In this document: positions 1 through 12,149 of the stretch, in pieces | Position numbering within the stretch: position 1 is the stretch's first letter | Layout of the letters: each line of letters opens with the position of its first letter | Origin: Eulemur rufifrons | Lineage: Eukaryota > Chordata > Mammalia > Primates > Lemuridae | Assembly: GCF_041146395.1 (NCBI RefSeq) | Contig: NC_091002.1 | Coordinates: forward strand, 8,612,501-8,676,500 | Length of the DNA stretch: 64,000 nucleotides | Direction: 5' to 3' | Notes under the pieces: model-generated | What the model saw: only the letters and a program-made list of their open reading frames with translations | The model's database searches: none | Told to the model about the DNA's origin: nothing | Translations under genes and position numbers: made by a program

Positions 1-1285
1 CCCCAGGTATGCGTGTGAAGTTGATGCATCGCTATGACCGATTGGATAGGCAGGTGAGGGATATGCACAGAAGTACCTCCAGGGGCAGGTGACTGAGCTC
101 AGCTGCGGGAAGAGACGTCTGCTGAAATCCTGATGACGTCTCACTGTGAAGCCTTACTCTGGAGAACGTCTTATCAGTTTCTATGAAATGCCTGCATAAC
201 AGGAAGACTAGACTAATAAGTCACATGAAGCCCAAACAAAGAACATGGGCAGTGCCTTTCTTCAGATTTGGAGAAGATAAAGCACTTTGAGCCTTCTGGG
301 CAAATGAGTGATCTTTAGCACCGCTTGATGGAGCCGTGTCGGCACAGGAGAGGATGAGCTGCTGAGGTGGAGTCTGCAGACAGCGTTTCAGGCAAATAGA
401 TCTCTTTCCAGAGTGAAGTGACTCCTGCCTGATGCGTCTTCACAGCAATCAAAGGGGTCGCAGTGCACACTTGGCATTTTTCCCACAGAGTGTTGAGGTC
501 AGGGCATATTCCAGCTCTTGGTAACGTGAGGCATTCGTATAAAACAGGCAGAGAACATCCAGTCTCCCACTCGCCCTGTGTGATGTGCACCCTGCCCAGG
601 GCCGCTTCCCTGCTTCCTGTGCTGTTTCATCTCATGGGTGTTCTGAGGCCAGTCTCTCCTGCCTTGGCTTTGGGGTCTTGGCTGCATGGCACACAAAACC
701 CTGGCCAGCACCCATGCACCTGGGTGCTCCTCAACTCTTGTCCTTTTTCCAGCCTTGGCTGTGCTGGAAATATCTAGAATGCCTGACACGTGCAGGCATG
801 GTGCGACCCAAGGCACCCCTTATGGCAAAGACCCTTCCTTAGCCAAAGGACATGCTTAACTTGACTTGTAAATTGTCCACACCCAGAAGATTTCTTCCAT
901 CAGCCTGTTTGTTATTCCTACCTCTGCCTTCCCTCTACCATCAAGTGTGCACATTTGCCCAAACCACTCCCCGACACACACCAACGAGACTCACAGTGTG
1001 CAGAGCCACATGCGCGCATGGGCCCCTCTGGATTGTGGGTTTCGGCCCCACAGTGCTGAGGCTGCGGAGGCACCTGGGACCTTCCTCACGTTCTGCATCT
1101 GTGGGTGAGCGGAGTTTTTCAGGGGACAACACTGCCCCATGTGGCTGCAAGAACCAGTGAATTTATCCTTCTTGCCCACCTCTCTGGGACTCCCACCTGG
1201 CCTGCCCATGCCCTGACTGCAAGGGCCCAGAGAAATATATGTGAGGCACACAGTGATTCAAAAGTTGCTAACTTGTGGCCCATCC
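1..1285. other. Unique non-coding sequence, no recognised feature
   Basis: I recognise no repeat family or exon here. Short open frames occur on both strands, but they overlap each other, lack splice-flanked structure and show no recognisable domain. The sequence becomes moderately GC-rich from about 560 to 1230 and then turns AT-rich. Confidence 0.6.
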
Positions 1286-1289
1286 AATT

Positions 1290-1580
1290 ATAGAAATCTC
1301 TCTGCTGTTTGGCATCTATTAAACAGAGCTTTCTATTAATGAAGTTTTCTGCTTAGCAACCAAGCAAGGATAATTGATGTTTAAATGATAACCCTGAGGA
1401 CTGCAAAACTCTCAAGTGCTTTCTGAATTATCAAAGAGAAATTAATATTCTTATAATGTCCCTGCAATTCATTTTTATAGAACAGCACAAAGAGCAGAGA
1501 ACAAAGATTCTTTCCAAAGAAACAAAGATTATGTTAATTACTAGATTTGAGGGTTATAATTGGAGATGGGCCTTTAGACA
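1290..1580. promoter_or_regulatory. Candidate cis-regulatory island with SOX-like motif cluster
   Basis: This is an AT-rich stretch with no recognised repeat. It carries three ACAAAG cores at 1487, 1501 and 1522. Two of them lie in identical AACAAAGATT decamers (1500-1509 and 1521-1530) with starts 21 bp apart. A TTAATTA homeodomain-type site follows at 1534-1540. The motif (A/T)(A/T)CAAAG is the known SOX/HMG-box site. Enhancer function is inference from motif density alone. Confidence 0.3.
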
Positions 1581-1842
1581 GAATTTAATGTAATTTTATA
1601 GACGGTAAAGTGACCCCCACAGTTTGCATGGTTAGCGGGAGAATAAAGCTGAGGTTCTCACCCTTGTTTACAAGTGATCCATGAGTGTCATTTAATTCAT
1701 TCTGCCTAGCAAACTTTTAAGGTAGGCAAATCTGGAATAGGCTGGGTTCTCCTTCCCTTTTATCATTATGTGTCCTCCTTTCAGTGGCTGCCCCACGGAA
1801 ATGGAAAAGTCAGCTGGTGCATCCACTATCATCACAGTACCA

Positions 1843-2046
1843 GTGGCACAGAGCATAGGGAGGAGACACAGGCTCAGGAGCCAGGAGGCTCAGCACCCCA
1901 GCTGTGCCATTTGGGGCAAGTTATTTGGCCTCCCTGGTCTCAGAGGGTTATAATAACAGAAAGACTAAATAACTTAATATTCATAAAGTGATTAAACAGT
2001 ACTTGGAATAATGTTCTATATTAGTGTTTGTTCAATAAATATATCA
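1843..2046 (+). repeat. MIR SINE (sense, decayed)
   Basis: The order of blocks matches MIR: 'gccatttggggcaagttatttggcctccc', then a region equivalent to 'ttataataacag', then a tail resembling 'tgttcaataaat'. The tRNA-like 5' part is poorly preserved. MIR is a Mesozoic tRNA-derived SINE, so heavy divergence is expected. Confidence 0.7.
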
Positions 2047-3167
2047 CAGTCCTAAATATTTTCTTTCAAAATAGGAGGTGAACAAGAAGTAACTTCATTT
2101 AATGACTCATCTGCAGGGTGAGTCCTGGCTTCAGTGGGAAGAAAATGTGGTCAGGGTGCTTTCCGGCCACATCTCGACCGCACTGCACAAGGGACTGTCT
2201 TCTGGGTCTGGAGGTGAGGACCTCGCGGATCACAGCTTAGTAAGGGCATTTGCTGTGCTAGTCCTGGCGCACCGAGTGCCCTCCTCTTTGATCTTCCTCT
2301 CGACTGGCCGAGGCTAGAGACACTATCTGATTCTGGAGGTTCAGTCTCTTTCAGGACACTTCTCTTAAGCCTCCAAAGGGGAGGTTTTCTTCCACAAGGG
2401 TAGCTGGGTTCTACTTCCTATTTCAGGCCCAATATGTTGTGATTTTATCTCTCTGATGATCAAGACAAAAATGGTCCTTGAGGCTTCATCTTCCAAGCTG
2501 CCAAGATAGAGTAGACAGAAAAAGAACACTAAAATGTTTATTATGGACTGGGACTGCGCATCTTCTTCACTGGAGAAAGGTTTATGGTGCCACAGCTACA
2601 GAGGGCTGCCTGGCACCGTGGATCTGTCCCCACAGCAGTACAGTATCCTGTCCTCCCTCAGTCCTTCTCATTCTTCACCTGGCCATGAGTGGACAGTGAC
2701 AACCTGACCTCGGGATTCAATAAGACTGTCTCACAGGTGCTCAGAGTGCTGGTAAGAGGTGTGATTCTCCTACGTTATCACTCAAAGTTTTCAAGGAGAC
2801 ATATGTCCACTCTTTGTCCTTTACGAGGTGAAGATAAGGGAAAAAATGAGAATAAAGGTAGTCTTTGGGAAGTATTTTCATTACTCAATACTAGCAAATG
2901 GCACAAAGCAATTATCTTAGTCTGGGAAAATGTATGTTTAGAATAAAGTAACATGTCCCAAAGTTTCCTACCAGTAACTGTCCGGGAAGTTTGTGAAACA
3001 CATGAATTCCCAGGCTGCTTCTTTGGATAGTCTGATTCCATTTTCTCCATGGAACTCAGAATTCTGAGTTTTTATAAGCATCTCAGATGATTCTTTTGAA
3101 CAGAAAATCTGGAAAAATATCAAAATGTGTCAATCTATCATGAAAGGAGCAAATGCTTTTAGAAAAT
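2047..3167. other. Unique non-coding sequence
   Basis: No repeat family, RNA gene or coding exon is recognised. The small open frames, such as those at 2478-2699 and 2689-2946, have no recognisable protein features. Confidence 0.5.
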
Positions 3168-4785
3168 TAATAAGTTATATTTTTAGACAAGGTTTTAGAA
3201 TATAAAGTACAGAGAGTTCCCATATACCCCCTGCCCACTGTGTCCCATCCCCCCAGCATCCCTGATTATCAATGTCCTGCACCAGAGTGGTACCTTTGTT
3301 ACAACTGATGAACCCACATTGACATGTCATCATCACCCGAAGTTCGTAGTTGCCAGAGGGCTCATACTTGGTGCTGTACATTCTATAGGTTTTGACAAAT
3401 GTGTAATGACATGTATCCACCATTATAGTATCATAAAGAGTACTTTCGCTACCCCCCAAAATCATCTATGCTCTGCCTATTTATCCCTCCCTCCTCCTAA
3501 CCCCCAGCGACCCCTGATCCTTTCCCTGTCTCCACAGTTTTGCCTTTTCCAGAATGTCATATAAATAACCGGACTCACACAGTGTGTAGCCTTTCCAGAC
3601 TGGCTTCTGTTACTTACTGGTATACATTTAAGTTTCCTCTATGTCTTTTCAAGGCTAGAGAGCTCGTGTCTTTTTAGAGCTGTGTACTATTTCATTGTCT
3701 GCATGGACCAGACAATGTTGTTTAGCCATTCACTTACTAAAGAATATTTAAAAAAAAAAAAAAAAAAAAGAATATTTTAGTTACTTTCACATTTTAGCAA
3801 ATATGAATAAAGCTACTATAAATATTTGTGTGCAGGTTTTCGTGTGGACACAAATTTTTAATTCATTTGAGTCAACACTAAGAAGCGCTGTTGCTGAATT
3901 GTGTGGTAAGAGTGTATTTAGCTTTGTGAGAAGCTGCCAGGCTGTCTTCCACAATGGCCGTGCCATCTTGCCTTACTACCAGCAATGAATGAGAGCTCCT
4001 GTTGCTCCACATCTTCCCTAGCATTTGATGTTGTCAGTGATCTGGATTTGTTTGGCCATTCTAGCAACTATGTAGCAGTATCTCCTTTTTGTTTTAATTT
4101 GCATTTCCTTAATGACATATAATGTTAAACACTTCATTTGCCAAATGCTATATGTCTGTCTTCTTTGGTCAGGTGTCTGTTCAGGTCTTTTGCCCATTTA
4201 TTTTTTAAATTGGGATGTTCATCTTCTTATTGTTGAATTGTAAGAGTTCTTTGTATATTTTGAATAAGAGTTCTTTATCAGATGTGTCTATTGCAAATAT
4301 TCTCTCCCAGTTTGCTGCTAGTCTTCTCATTCTCTTGACATTATCTTTTCTAGGGCAGAAGTTCATTTTAATGTAGTTCAGCTTATCAATTTTTTTCATG
4401 GAGCATGCCTTGATGTTGTATCTAAAAAGTCATCACCATGATAAAGGTCATCTAGATTTTCTCCTATGTTATCTTCTAGGAGTTTTATAGTTTGTGTTTT
4501 ATATTAGGTCTATGATCCACTTTGAGTTAATTTTTATAAAGGGTGTAAAGTCTATGTCTACATTAATTTTTTGCATATGGATGTCCAGTTGTTCTAGCAC
4601 CATTTGTTGAGAGATTATCTTTGCTCCACTGAGTTGCCTTTGCTCCTTTGTCAAAGATTAGATGACTGTATTTATGTTTGTCTATTTTTAGGCTCTTTAT
4701 TCTGTCCATTGATCTATTTGTTTATTAATTCACCAAAACCAAACTGTCTTGATTACCAAATACTCTTTTGAATTAGGAAAATTAC
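3168..4785 (-). repeat. Ancient L1 (L1M class), antisense: 3' UTR and ORF2 C-terminal part
   Basis: Read on the + strand, this is the complement of an old mammalian L1 3' end. It shows blocks such as 'gttttgccttttccagaatg', 'gaataaagctactataaat', 'cttttgcccatttatttttt' and 'gtccattgatctatttgttt', in the order expected from 3' UTR into the ORF2 C-terminal region. The element's 3' end is at about 3168. Similarity stops abruptly near 4785 after 'aaactgtcttgattacc', well before the reverse-transcriptase core, so ORF2 is truncated or internally deleted. Many stops and indels make it inactive. The exact subfamily (L1MC or L1ME) is not determined. Confidence 0.85.
3739..3777 (+). mobile_element. Orphan poly(A) insertion flanked by an 11-bp direct repeat
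   Basis: Twenty A residues (3750-3769) sit inside the antisense L1. They are flanked by AAAGAATATTT at 3739-3749 and again at 3767-3777, sharing the last As. Without the insertion the L1 reads straight through. A bare A-tract with a target-site duplication looks like an extremely 5'-truncated L1-mediated retroposition. Replication slippage with local duplication is the alternative. Confidence 0.55.
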
Positions 4786-4885
4786 ATGAACCAACAAGGG
4801 CAGAGCACTCATCAATAACTTATAGCAACATTCATATATTTGAAGTTTGGCTATGTGGCATAGGTATTAACCATGTGTTATGTGG

Positions 4886-6081
4886 TCACTGTGCTTGAAA
4901 GCTAAGATAGATGGATATGAATTAAAGAAAGAAGAAGAAACTCATGTCCCTTCATCTTCCATCCCTCACCTCAGTTTCACTGTTAAACATTGGGTCCAAA
5001 TAAGGAAATTATACATTACATTAAATGGCAGCATCTCTTCCTTGTCTCAGTCTGGTTCTGATGCTTGCTCTGTCTCTTAAAACCGTGTTTTTTGTCTTTA
5101 GTACACTTTATAATTTACTACTGAAAGCTAGACATAATGTACTGGGTAATAGGAACTGAGGCAAATAAGCCTTCAGTGTAAGATTTTGTGTTTGCCTGGT
5201 TAGGCTGTGTTTACTGTTTGCTATAGCTCTGGGTGTCACAGGATAAAATTTTCTTGAGTGTATTTGTTTTTATCTCCTCTGTTGTCTTTGGGTTTCCCTA
5301 GATACTTCTTCTTAAATAAGGTCTGAGACACATAGATCTTTCAGTGTATCCCCCTACTAATATGGTGGTAAGGTGTGGGGAGAGGGGAACAATTTGATGA
5401 TACTCCTGGGATGAGGTCTCAGTCTTTCAGTGACCCTGTGCACCTGGGCTGTGACCTTCACAAGGGCTTCTCAGTCCTCCCCTAGTTAGATGAGACAGGA
5501 AGGTTAAAGTGGCCTGGAGTTGGATATTTCCCTACTCCCAGGTCAGTTAGGCTTTGATAAAACCCCAGCAGATAAAATAGTTTCTCTTGAGGACAGGCTT
5601 GTTAAGAACAGAATGCTCTGGGCATGCTTCAAAATGACTACTTTTCCACTGGCCCTGCTGGAAGCACAGGGGAATTTTTCTCCTGTCTTCACTGTGAAAT
5701 CCTGGTAGAATTCCTAAAGGTAAAACTGACAAAGTATACAGGACTCCACTCCCCCTGGAGTGTTAACTCTCAGATTGGTCTGCACTGTGTTCCAGATTTG
5801 TCAGTTATAGTTCACACCTTCCTGCTCCAGTACTGGTTCCTGGGGTGGTTTCTGCTCCTGAGCTTCTGCTCTGGTAAGTGTGATTCTCTGTATCCATCTG
5901 TCTTTTCACTTTTGGGGGCGATGGTTTGTCCAGTGACTTCAGTTGTCTGATGGGTCTAAGAAGAGTTGTAGATTTTCAGTTTGGTCAGCATTTTACTCGT
6001 GTGGATGGGAGTGATGGTTTCCAGGATGCTTACCTGCCAAACCCAAACTGTGAGCATGATTTTTTTAAAAAAAGTGATTAT
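4886..6081 (-). repeat. Ancient L1M/HAL1-type non-coding segment, antisense
   Basis: The blocks at 5110-5160 ('gaaagctagacataatgtac', 'gggtaataggaactgaggca'), the GC-rich middle and the 3' portion near 5930-6040 ('gatgggtctaagaagagttg', 'gatgggagtgatggtttcca') match my recollection of the untranslated part of old L1M/HAL1 elements in antisense. I am unsure whether it is 5' or 3' UTR. The open frames here (for example 5624-5950) have no L1 protein similarity and are incidental. Confidence 0.6.
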
Positions 6082-6094
6082 ATTGGGGTCATGG
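6082..6094. repeat. Target-site duplication, upstream copy (L1)
   Basis: ATTGGGGTCATGG occurs here and again at 7887-7899, immediately flanking the sense L1. A 13-bp perfect direct repeat is the expected signature of L1 target-primed insertion. Confidence 0.85.
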
Positions 6095-7886
6095 CTCAAC
6101 ACCATTCATAATAGCCATAAAGAAAATAAAATACTTATCATTATACTTAACCAAGGAGGTGAAAGATCTCTACAAGGAGAACTATGAAACACTAAGGAAA
6201 GAAATTGCAGAGGACACAAACAAATGGAAAAATATATTATGCTCATGGATCAGTTGTTAAAATGTCCATACTACTCAAAGTGATTTACAAATTCAATGCA
6301 ATCCCCGTCAAAATACCAATGTGATACTTCACAGACTTAGAAAAATTAATTATATACTTTGTTTGGAAACAGAAAAGAACCCATATAGCCAAAGCGATCT
6401 TAAGCAAAATGTACAAAGCTGGAGGCATCACATTACCAGACTTGAAACTATACTGCAAGGCTATAGTAACCAAAACAAGATGGTACTGGCACAAAAATAG
6501 AGATATAGACCAATGAAACAGAATAGAAAACCCAGATATAAAACCATCTACCTAGAGCCATCTGATCTTTGACAAAGCGGACAACACCACACCCTGGGGA
6601 AATGAAGCCCTGTTCAATAAATGATGCTGGATAAATTGGATAACCCCATGCAGAAGAATGAAACAGGGCCCCTACGTCTCACCACTCACAAAAATTAATT
6701 CAAGATGGATAAAAGACAAGTGTAAGGCATGATTACTAAATTCTATAAGATTCTATATGAATCTAGATTTTCTAAGAATTCTAGAGGAAAATACGGGAAA
6801 AACTCTTCTAGATATTGGTCTAGGCAAAGAAATTATGACTTAAGACCCCAGTGGAAATTACAACAACAACAATAAATAAATAAATAAATAAATGGGATTT
6901 TATTAAACTAAAGAGCTCTTCACAGCTAAGGAAATAATCAACAGAGAAAATGACCTACAGAATGAGAGAAAATATTCACCAAGTATACATCCGATAAAGG
7001 GCTAATATCCAGAATCTACAAAAAATCAAGCAAATCAACAAGAAAAAAAAACATTAAAAAGTGGGCAAAAGACATGAACAGAACCTTTGCAAAAGAAGGT
7101 ACACTAATGGCCAATAAACATATGAAAAAATGCTCAGCATCAGTAATCATCAGGAAAGTGCAAATTAAAAGCCACAATGAGATATCACCGTCCCACAATT
7201 AAGAAAGAGTTTTATTAAAAAGTCCAAAAACAATAGATGCTGGTGTGGATGCAGAGAGAAAGGAATGCTTATACACTGTTGATTGGTGGGACTGCAAATT
7301 GGTACAACCTCTGTGGAAAACAGTATGGAGATTCCTCAATGAACTAAAAGTAGACCTAACATTCAATCCAGCAATCCCACTGCTGGATATTTACCCAAAG
7401 GAAAATAAGGTGTCATTTTATCAAAAAGACACCTGTACTTGCACAATTCACAATTGCAAAGATGTGGAATCAACCCAAGTGCCTATCAATTCATGAATGG
7501 ATTGATAAAAGGTAGCATATATATACCATGGAGTACTAATCAGCCATAAAAAAGGATGCATCAATGCCTTTTGCAACAATTTGGATGGAACTGGGCATCA
7601 TTCTCCTAAGTGAAGTATCTAAAGAATGGAAAAATAAACATCACATGTATTCACTATTAAATTGGAACTAACTCATGAGTACACATGTGAACAGAGGGAA
7701 GTAAAACTCAGTGGAAATTGAGAAGGGGGAAGGGGCAGAAGGGGAAGGACAAAAACCTACCTAATGGGTATCAGGAACACTATTTGTGTGATGGGCACAC
7801 CTATAGCCCTGACTCAAGCATTACAAAAGGGATTCATTTAACCAAACTCATCTGTATCCCTTAATATTTTACAGTTACAAAAAAGG
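6095..7886 (+). mobile_element. 5'-truncated L1, sense, strepsirrhine-type 3' UTR
   Basis: The element begins inside ORF2 (RT/C-terminal region, 'caaattcaatgcaatcccc' near 6288) and runs through the ORF2 C-terminus to a 3' UTR and short A-rich tail. The longest surviving ORF2 piece (7245-7496) reads '[19 protein letters not shown] ... NPAIPLL', which is the typical C-terminal segment of L1 ORF2. Other frames are broken by stops and frameshifts. The UTR has 'acctaatgggtat' and 'gatgggcacacct', typical of strepsirrhine L1s. It is bounded by 13-bp duplications and lies inside older antisense L1 material. It cannot move on its own. Confidence 0.9.
6871..6893 (+). repeat. (AAAT)n microsatellite inside the L1
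   Basis: About five AAAT units sit directly after a short CAA run. This is a simple-repeat expansion within the L1 ORF2 region and adds to the disruption of the reading frame. Confidence 0.85.
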
Positions 7887-7899
7887 ATTGGGGTCATGG
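7887..7899. repeat. Target-site duplication, downstream copy (L1)
   Basis: This is a perfect 13-bp match to 6082-6094. It directly follows the A-rich end of the sense L1 and marks its 3' boundary. Confidence 0.85.
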
Positions 7900-8700
7900 A
7901 TTTTGAAGAAGACGACTCTATATGTAAAGTGTCCTTCCCGTCATATGATACTGTCAACATGATTTGCGACTGCTGATAGTGAACTTGGTCACCTGGCCAA
8001 GGTAGCGTTTGTCAAATTTCTCTAAAGTTATTATTTTCCCCTCTTTCCATATTGTCCTCTTTGAAAGAAAATCACTATACACAGCCCACAACTAAGAAGT
8101 GGGGTACATGCTCCCCCTCCGCTAGGGTGGATTTACTACATAATTTATTTGGAATCTTCTGTGTGGGAGATTTTCCTCCTCTCCTCCAATTAATAATATT
8201 AAATAATTGATGTATATAAGTACAGGCTTATATGTATTTATGTTACACCTTGAGTTAGAATCCAATACTGCTTAATTTTGTTGTTAAAATGGTCCCCGCA
8301 TTGGCCTTTTTGAGGCATCTCCGTCATCATTTGTGGGTCTTGTTGTTTTGTTTTGTTTTGCTTTTGAGCACTTCTTTACTTTCTGGTACTACAAGATTTT
8401 CTGAGCTAACCTAGTAAATTTTTTGCCCCAATCCCAGACCTGCCATTTCTCTGAGGACCCCTGAGTCCTTTGATCGGAGAATGGCAGAGGAGAACACGAT
8501 CTGGGTGCTGGGTGTACAGACTGCTACTGAAGTGTCATTTTTATGCTCTCAGCTGACAGGAGGCAGAAGTGTATATACTAGCCATGTATAGACACATATC
8601 TATGAGTATTTATGTATGTAACTAGCTGTGTCTGCATTAGGTTAAATGTGAGTACTGAAGAAGCCATTCTAGCCTCTTGTTGCCACTAAATGTTAACAAC
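7900..8700 (-). repeat. Ancient L1M-type non-coding segment, antisense (continuation after insertion)
   Basis: The blocks 'cactatacacagcccacaac', 'gagcacttctttactttctg', 'tttctctgaggacccctgag' and 'gatctgggtgctgggtgtac' match the untranslated region of old L1M elements as I know them. The orientation matches 4886-6081, so this is probably the same element, interrupted by the younger sense L1. Confidence 0.65.
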
Positions 8701-9285
8701 TTTTAAATACTTGGAAGAAATATAAATTTTGAAAGCAAAAAAGAAAAATACATTTTTATTTTCATATTTATTGTAATTTATAATTATGATAAAAATGTAT
8801 CTTAATTTTTGTAAATTTTGAATGCAATTACATTTGACATATTAATCTTCTAGACAACTTTATCACTGGGATACAAATTATATGATGATATTAAAAACAA
8901 GCAAGTCATGATTTTGCTGAAATGGAAGAGAAGAAAAATAAATTTTATGGACTCAATATACAATAATGAATGAATCATATGTATGTCTTCATTTTCTTAC
9001 TCATCTAAACATCATTACCCATAAACAGAACACTCAGACACATGCAATAAAATTGATTTAGTCACTTTGGGGATATTTCCAACTTTTAGTCACATAAAAA
9101 CCACAGTCTTATAGATATTCTTCTAATTTATTGTTATGAAGCTGTTTTTGCTGGGGGGTTAGAATATACTTTATTTAGCAGTTTGTTGTTTTGATTTATA
9201 TTTACATTCTGCCCTATGGTATGAGGATCTCCATTTATGTTCTTGCCTTCCTTCAAGTGCTAGGGACAGGCTTGCTTCCTCCAGT
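8701..9285. other. AT-rich sequence, nothing recognised
   Basis: It is strongly AT-rich with scattered A/T runs. It may be further decayed L1, but I cannot align it confidently. Confidence 0.5.
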
Positions 9286-9359
9286 CGACAGGACACACAG
9301 CCTGTGGCCTTGCAGGCACCTGTCTGAATTGGGCAATGTCAAACATTTCCCCTTTTCTT

Positions 9360-9475
9360 TGGCCCAACAGCACAGCCCCTCCTCCCCTCCTCCCCCCTCC
9401 CCTCCCCAGCAGCCCTGGTGACCACCAAGTCCATACTGACCTCCAGCCCCCTCCCCTCTCCAGAAAATATTTGTC
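9360..9475 (+). repeat. C-rich low-complexity tract
   Basis: There are repeated CCTCC/CCCCTCC blocks around 9376-9412, and again near 9445-9460. The open frames on both strands here (for example 9260-9559 minus, with a run of Gly/Arg) are by-products of this composition. Confidence 0.7.
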
Positions 9476-9720
9476 AGCCCTTAGTTTGCAGCTAAATCCC
9501 AGAGAGAGGCCTACTGACTCACAGGAAGAAGGATTTGGGAAGGAAGTTGTTAATACCATGACTGCTATGTTCTTTTACCCTAAGTGACCCCTGGAATATT
9601 GCTCCCAGCTTTGTCTTAATAAACCAGCCTTGAATTTTATAAAAACCCTGGGCGCCTCTCACTCTGGGACCTAGGAGCAGCTCCTATGTAGTGTGGGGGG
9701 AAAAAAAAAAGCTTAAGTAA
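9476..9720 (+). repeat. Possible LTR 3' portion (weak)
   Basis: An AATAAA signal lies near 9619, followed by 'ctctcactctggga' and a short A-tract. This arrangement is reminiscent of an LTR R-U5 region. No TG...CA ends, primer-binding site or internal retroviral region are visible, so this stays tentative. Confidence 0.25.
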
Positions 9721-12095
9721 ACACCCATTGGTGACCTTGCCCACGCGGTATCCATTCTTTACCAAGAAGCAAGAGTACTCTCTCAAAAATGTGAGTCCTG
9801 CTGTCTTCCCATTTGAGACTCTCAGAAGGCTTCCCACTGTGCTCAGAGAAGAGTCCTGTCCCTCACTTCAGCTTCTGCGGGTCTGCACTCTGCCCCCTCC
9901 CTCAGCCTTTGCTGCTGGCTCACGGGGTCCCTCAGCCACACTCACTCCCTCTGTTCTTGTTACAAGCCAAGCTCGGTCCTGCTTTCCAGCCTTTGCCTGG
10001 CTGTTCTCTGGGTCTGGAGAACTTTTCCTCCAAGTGTCATCACCTAACGGGGTCTTCTCAGTGCTCAGGTTGTGAGTAAATCTCCCTACATGGTACAGTC
10101 CAGCGTAAACAAGGAAGGTCCCCGTCACTCTCATAACAACCTCTATACCCTTTGTAGCATTCACATCACCTCAAGTTATCTTCGTTTGTTCACCATGTTG
10201 TGTTCTTCTCTACTCTGTCATTATAATCTCAGCACTTATACTAAGTTTGGGGTATCAAAAAATCTACAATTTTTGAGCATTTCATTTTCAAAAAAGGAGA
10301 TTTTCCTACTTCATACTCGAGTTATCTGCCTCCGTGGACGTTCTGTGAGTTTGGTCCTGCACGGTCAGCCGGTCTTGGGGGTGAGACTCAGCCGAGCTGG
10401 ATTGAGGGGCCGCTTCCTGACACCTTCCTGAAAAACCTGTTTCAATCAAAGAAACATTTTTTGTAGCTTTCATTGACCCTTCCTTGTCCTTTGGCTTTGT
10501 GTCCAGGTTAAACTTAACAACTTTAAAAGAGGCACCCAGTTGCTGATGCTTCTATAACTCTGTGATTCAAGAGCTAAGGGCAGCCTGCCAGCCTGGTACG
10601 AAGCCTGCAAAGCAGGATGGTGGGTCCCATCACACCCCAGATGGGTGAAGCAAGGCTGCGGTCCCTCTCTTCTTTCATAACAAGTGTCTTGAACATCCAG
10701 AATGCTGTCATGATGCCCCTCCCACAGAGAGCTCAATGTTTGCATGTTGGAAATATGTCCTTGCCATTAAGTAGGAGAACCTGAGATCTAACATGGGCCA
10801 CAAAACAATTCCAAAAACAGTGATCCTGAAACAGAGGCAGCTTTTTCACAGCTGTTCTCTAAAATCCACTGCACCATGTCCTCTAGCTCCAAAATGCAGC
10901 TTTGGTTGGTTACCTGGAGAGGTACATGCTTGGCCACGAATTCATTCCAGCAGGAAGCAACATGATGGCCCTCAAAATTAGAGTCACAGTGGAAGCATCG
11001 TTGAGATTTTCCTGTGGTGTCTGGCACATGAAAACATCTACTCAAAGTTTTCTAGGCCATACTGATCACATTCATGGTCTGTGGAGTCTTAATTGATGGT
11101 TCTGTTAGCAGTTGCAGCAGGCAAGGAACAGCTTTTGAGAAAACATTCTCTTTTTGTGACATCCTGCCTTCCTGAGAAGGCTCCTACCCAGATGAGGCCC
11201 TACTGCGTGTGAACTTCAGCTCCTCCACCCCAACCCCTGTGTCCGGAAGCATATGAATCAGGCCCCAGTTTGCAGTGCGTGTTCCACCTTTCCCAGGAGG
11301 TGTCCATGCAAGTTACTGACGGATGGTACACATACAATGCCTGATTGAAAAGACATTTTTTTGGAGGAACTGTTAAAAACTATGCAGTTCTTTTATTTCT
11401 CTGGCTATTCCAAGCCCTGATTTGAATGGTGAGGGCCATCAGACTATCTCTTCTGCCCTTGATGGATTTCCCTCGCTAAGCTGTGTTTCCATGTGCTTCC
11501 CTTGATTTCATTCAAGGAGAACCCAGACGTGGGCCTGCTACAGCATTCCATGCAGAAATGCTGCCGAGGGCAGATGCTGCCCAGGTGGCCACTGCTCTCC
11601 CTGTGCCGCCAGGCAGGGAGCACCTGCGTCCCTCCCTCCAGGACTCGGTGGGAGGAAACCCTGCCCGGGGAAGGTCCTGGCCAGGCCCCTTCTCCCCATA
11701 ACAGAAGCTGTGCACCCACCCCTTCCTTGGCTGCCAGAAAACCTCAGATGGCCCCGATTCTGTCTCTTCTATAAACTGTTACTCTGCCACTAGTCTAATC
11801 TTTGTTTTTTTGTATGTTTTAAATATCATTACTTTTATTTTAAAATTATCGCACATTTTGTGGCAAGTTGTCTGAAAACCTTGTAACTTGGTGAGGACAT
11901 CAATCATTTAAACACTAAGAATATTAAAGAGGGAATTCTAGAAAAGGCTAGAAAAATGATTATCAAGTTTCCTTTTAGCCCAGAGATTCCACAAGGCAAT
12001 AGCTTTATTATTAATACTTTGCACTGAAATGCCCTCCCTTTCCCCCTGGTTCTGCTGAAAATATTTGTGCCTTCAAGGTAGGTCTTGACAACTGA
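9721..12095. other. Unique non-coding sequence
   Basis: No repeat or exon is recognised. Several overlapping open frames (9728-10075, 10072-10431, 11444-11774) lack domains, lie on both strands of the same DNA and look incidental. Confidence 0.5.
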
Positions 12096-12149
12096 CTAAT
12101 GCCTGCTCAAATTTTTCTTCCTAATTTATAAGCGATAGAAAACGTGCCC

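Noticed and set aside
7245..7496. 83-codon frame with clear protein similarity
   Set aside because: It is the L1 ORF2 C-terminal remnant, annotated as part of the L1, not an independent gene.
9260..9587. Proline- and glycine-rich frames on both strands
   Set aside because: They are caused by the C-rich low-complexity tract around 9360-9475.
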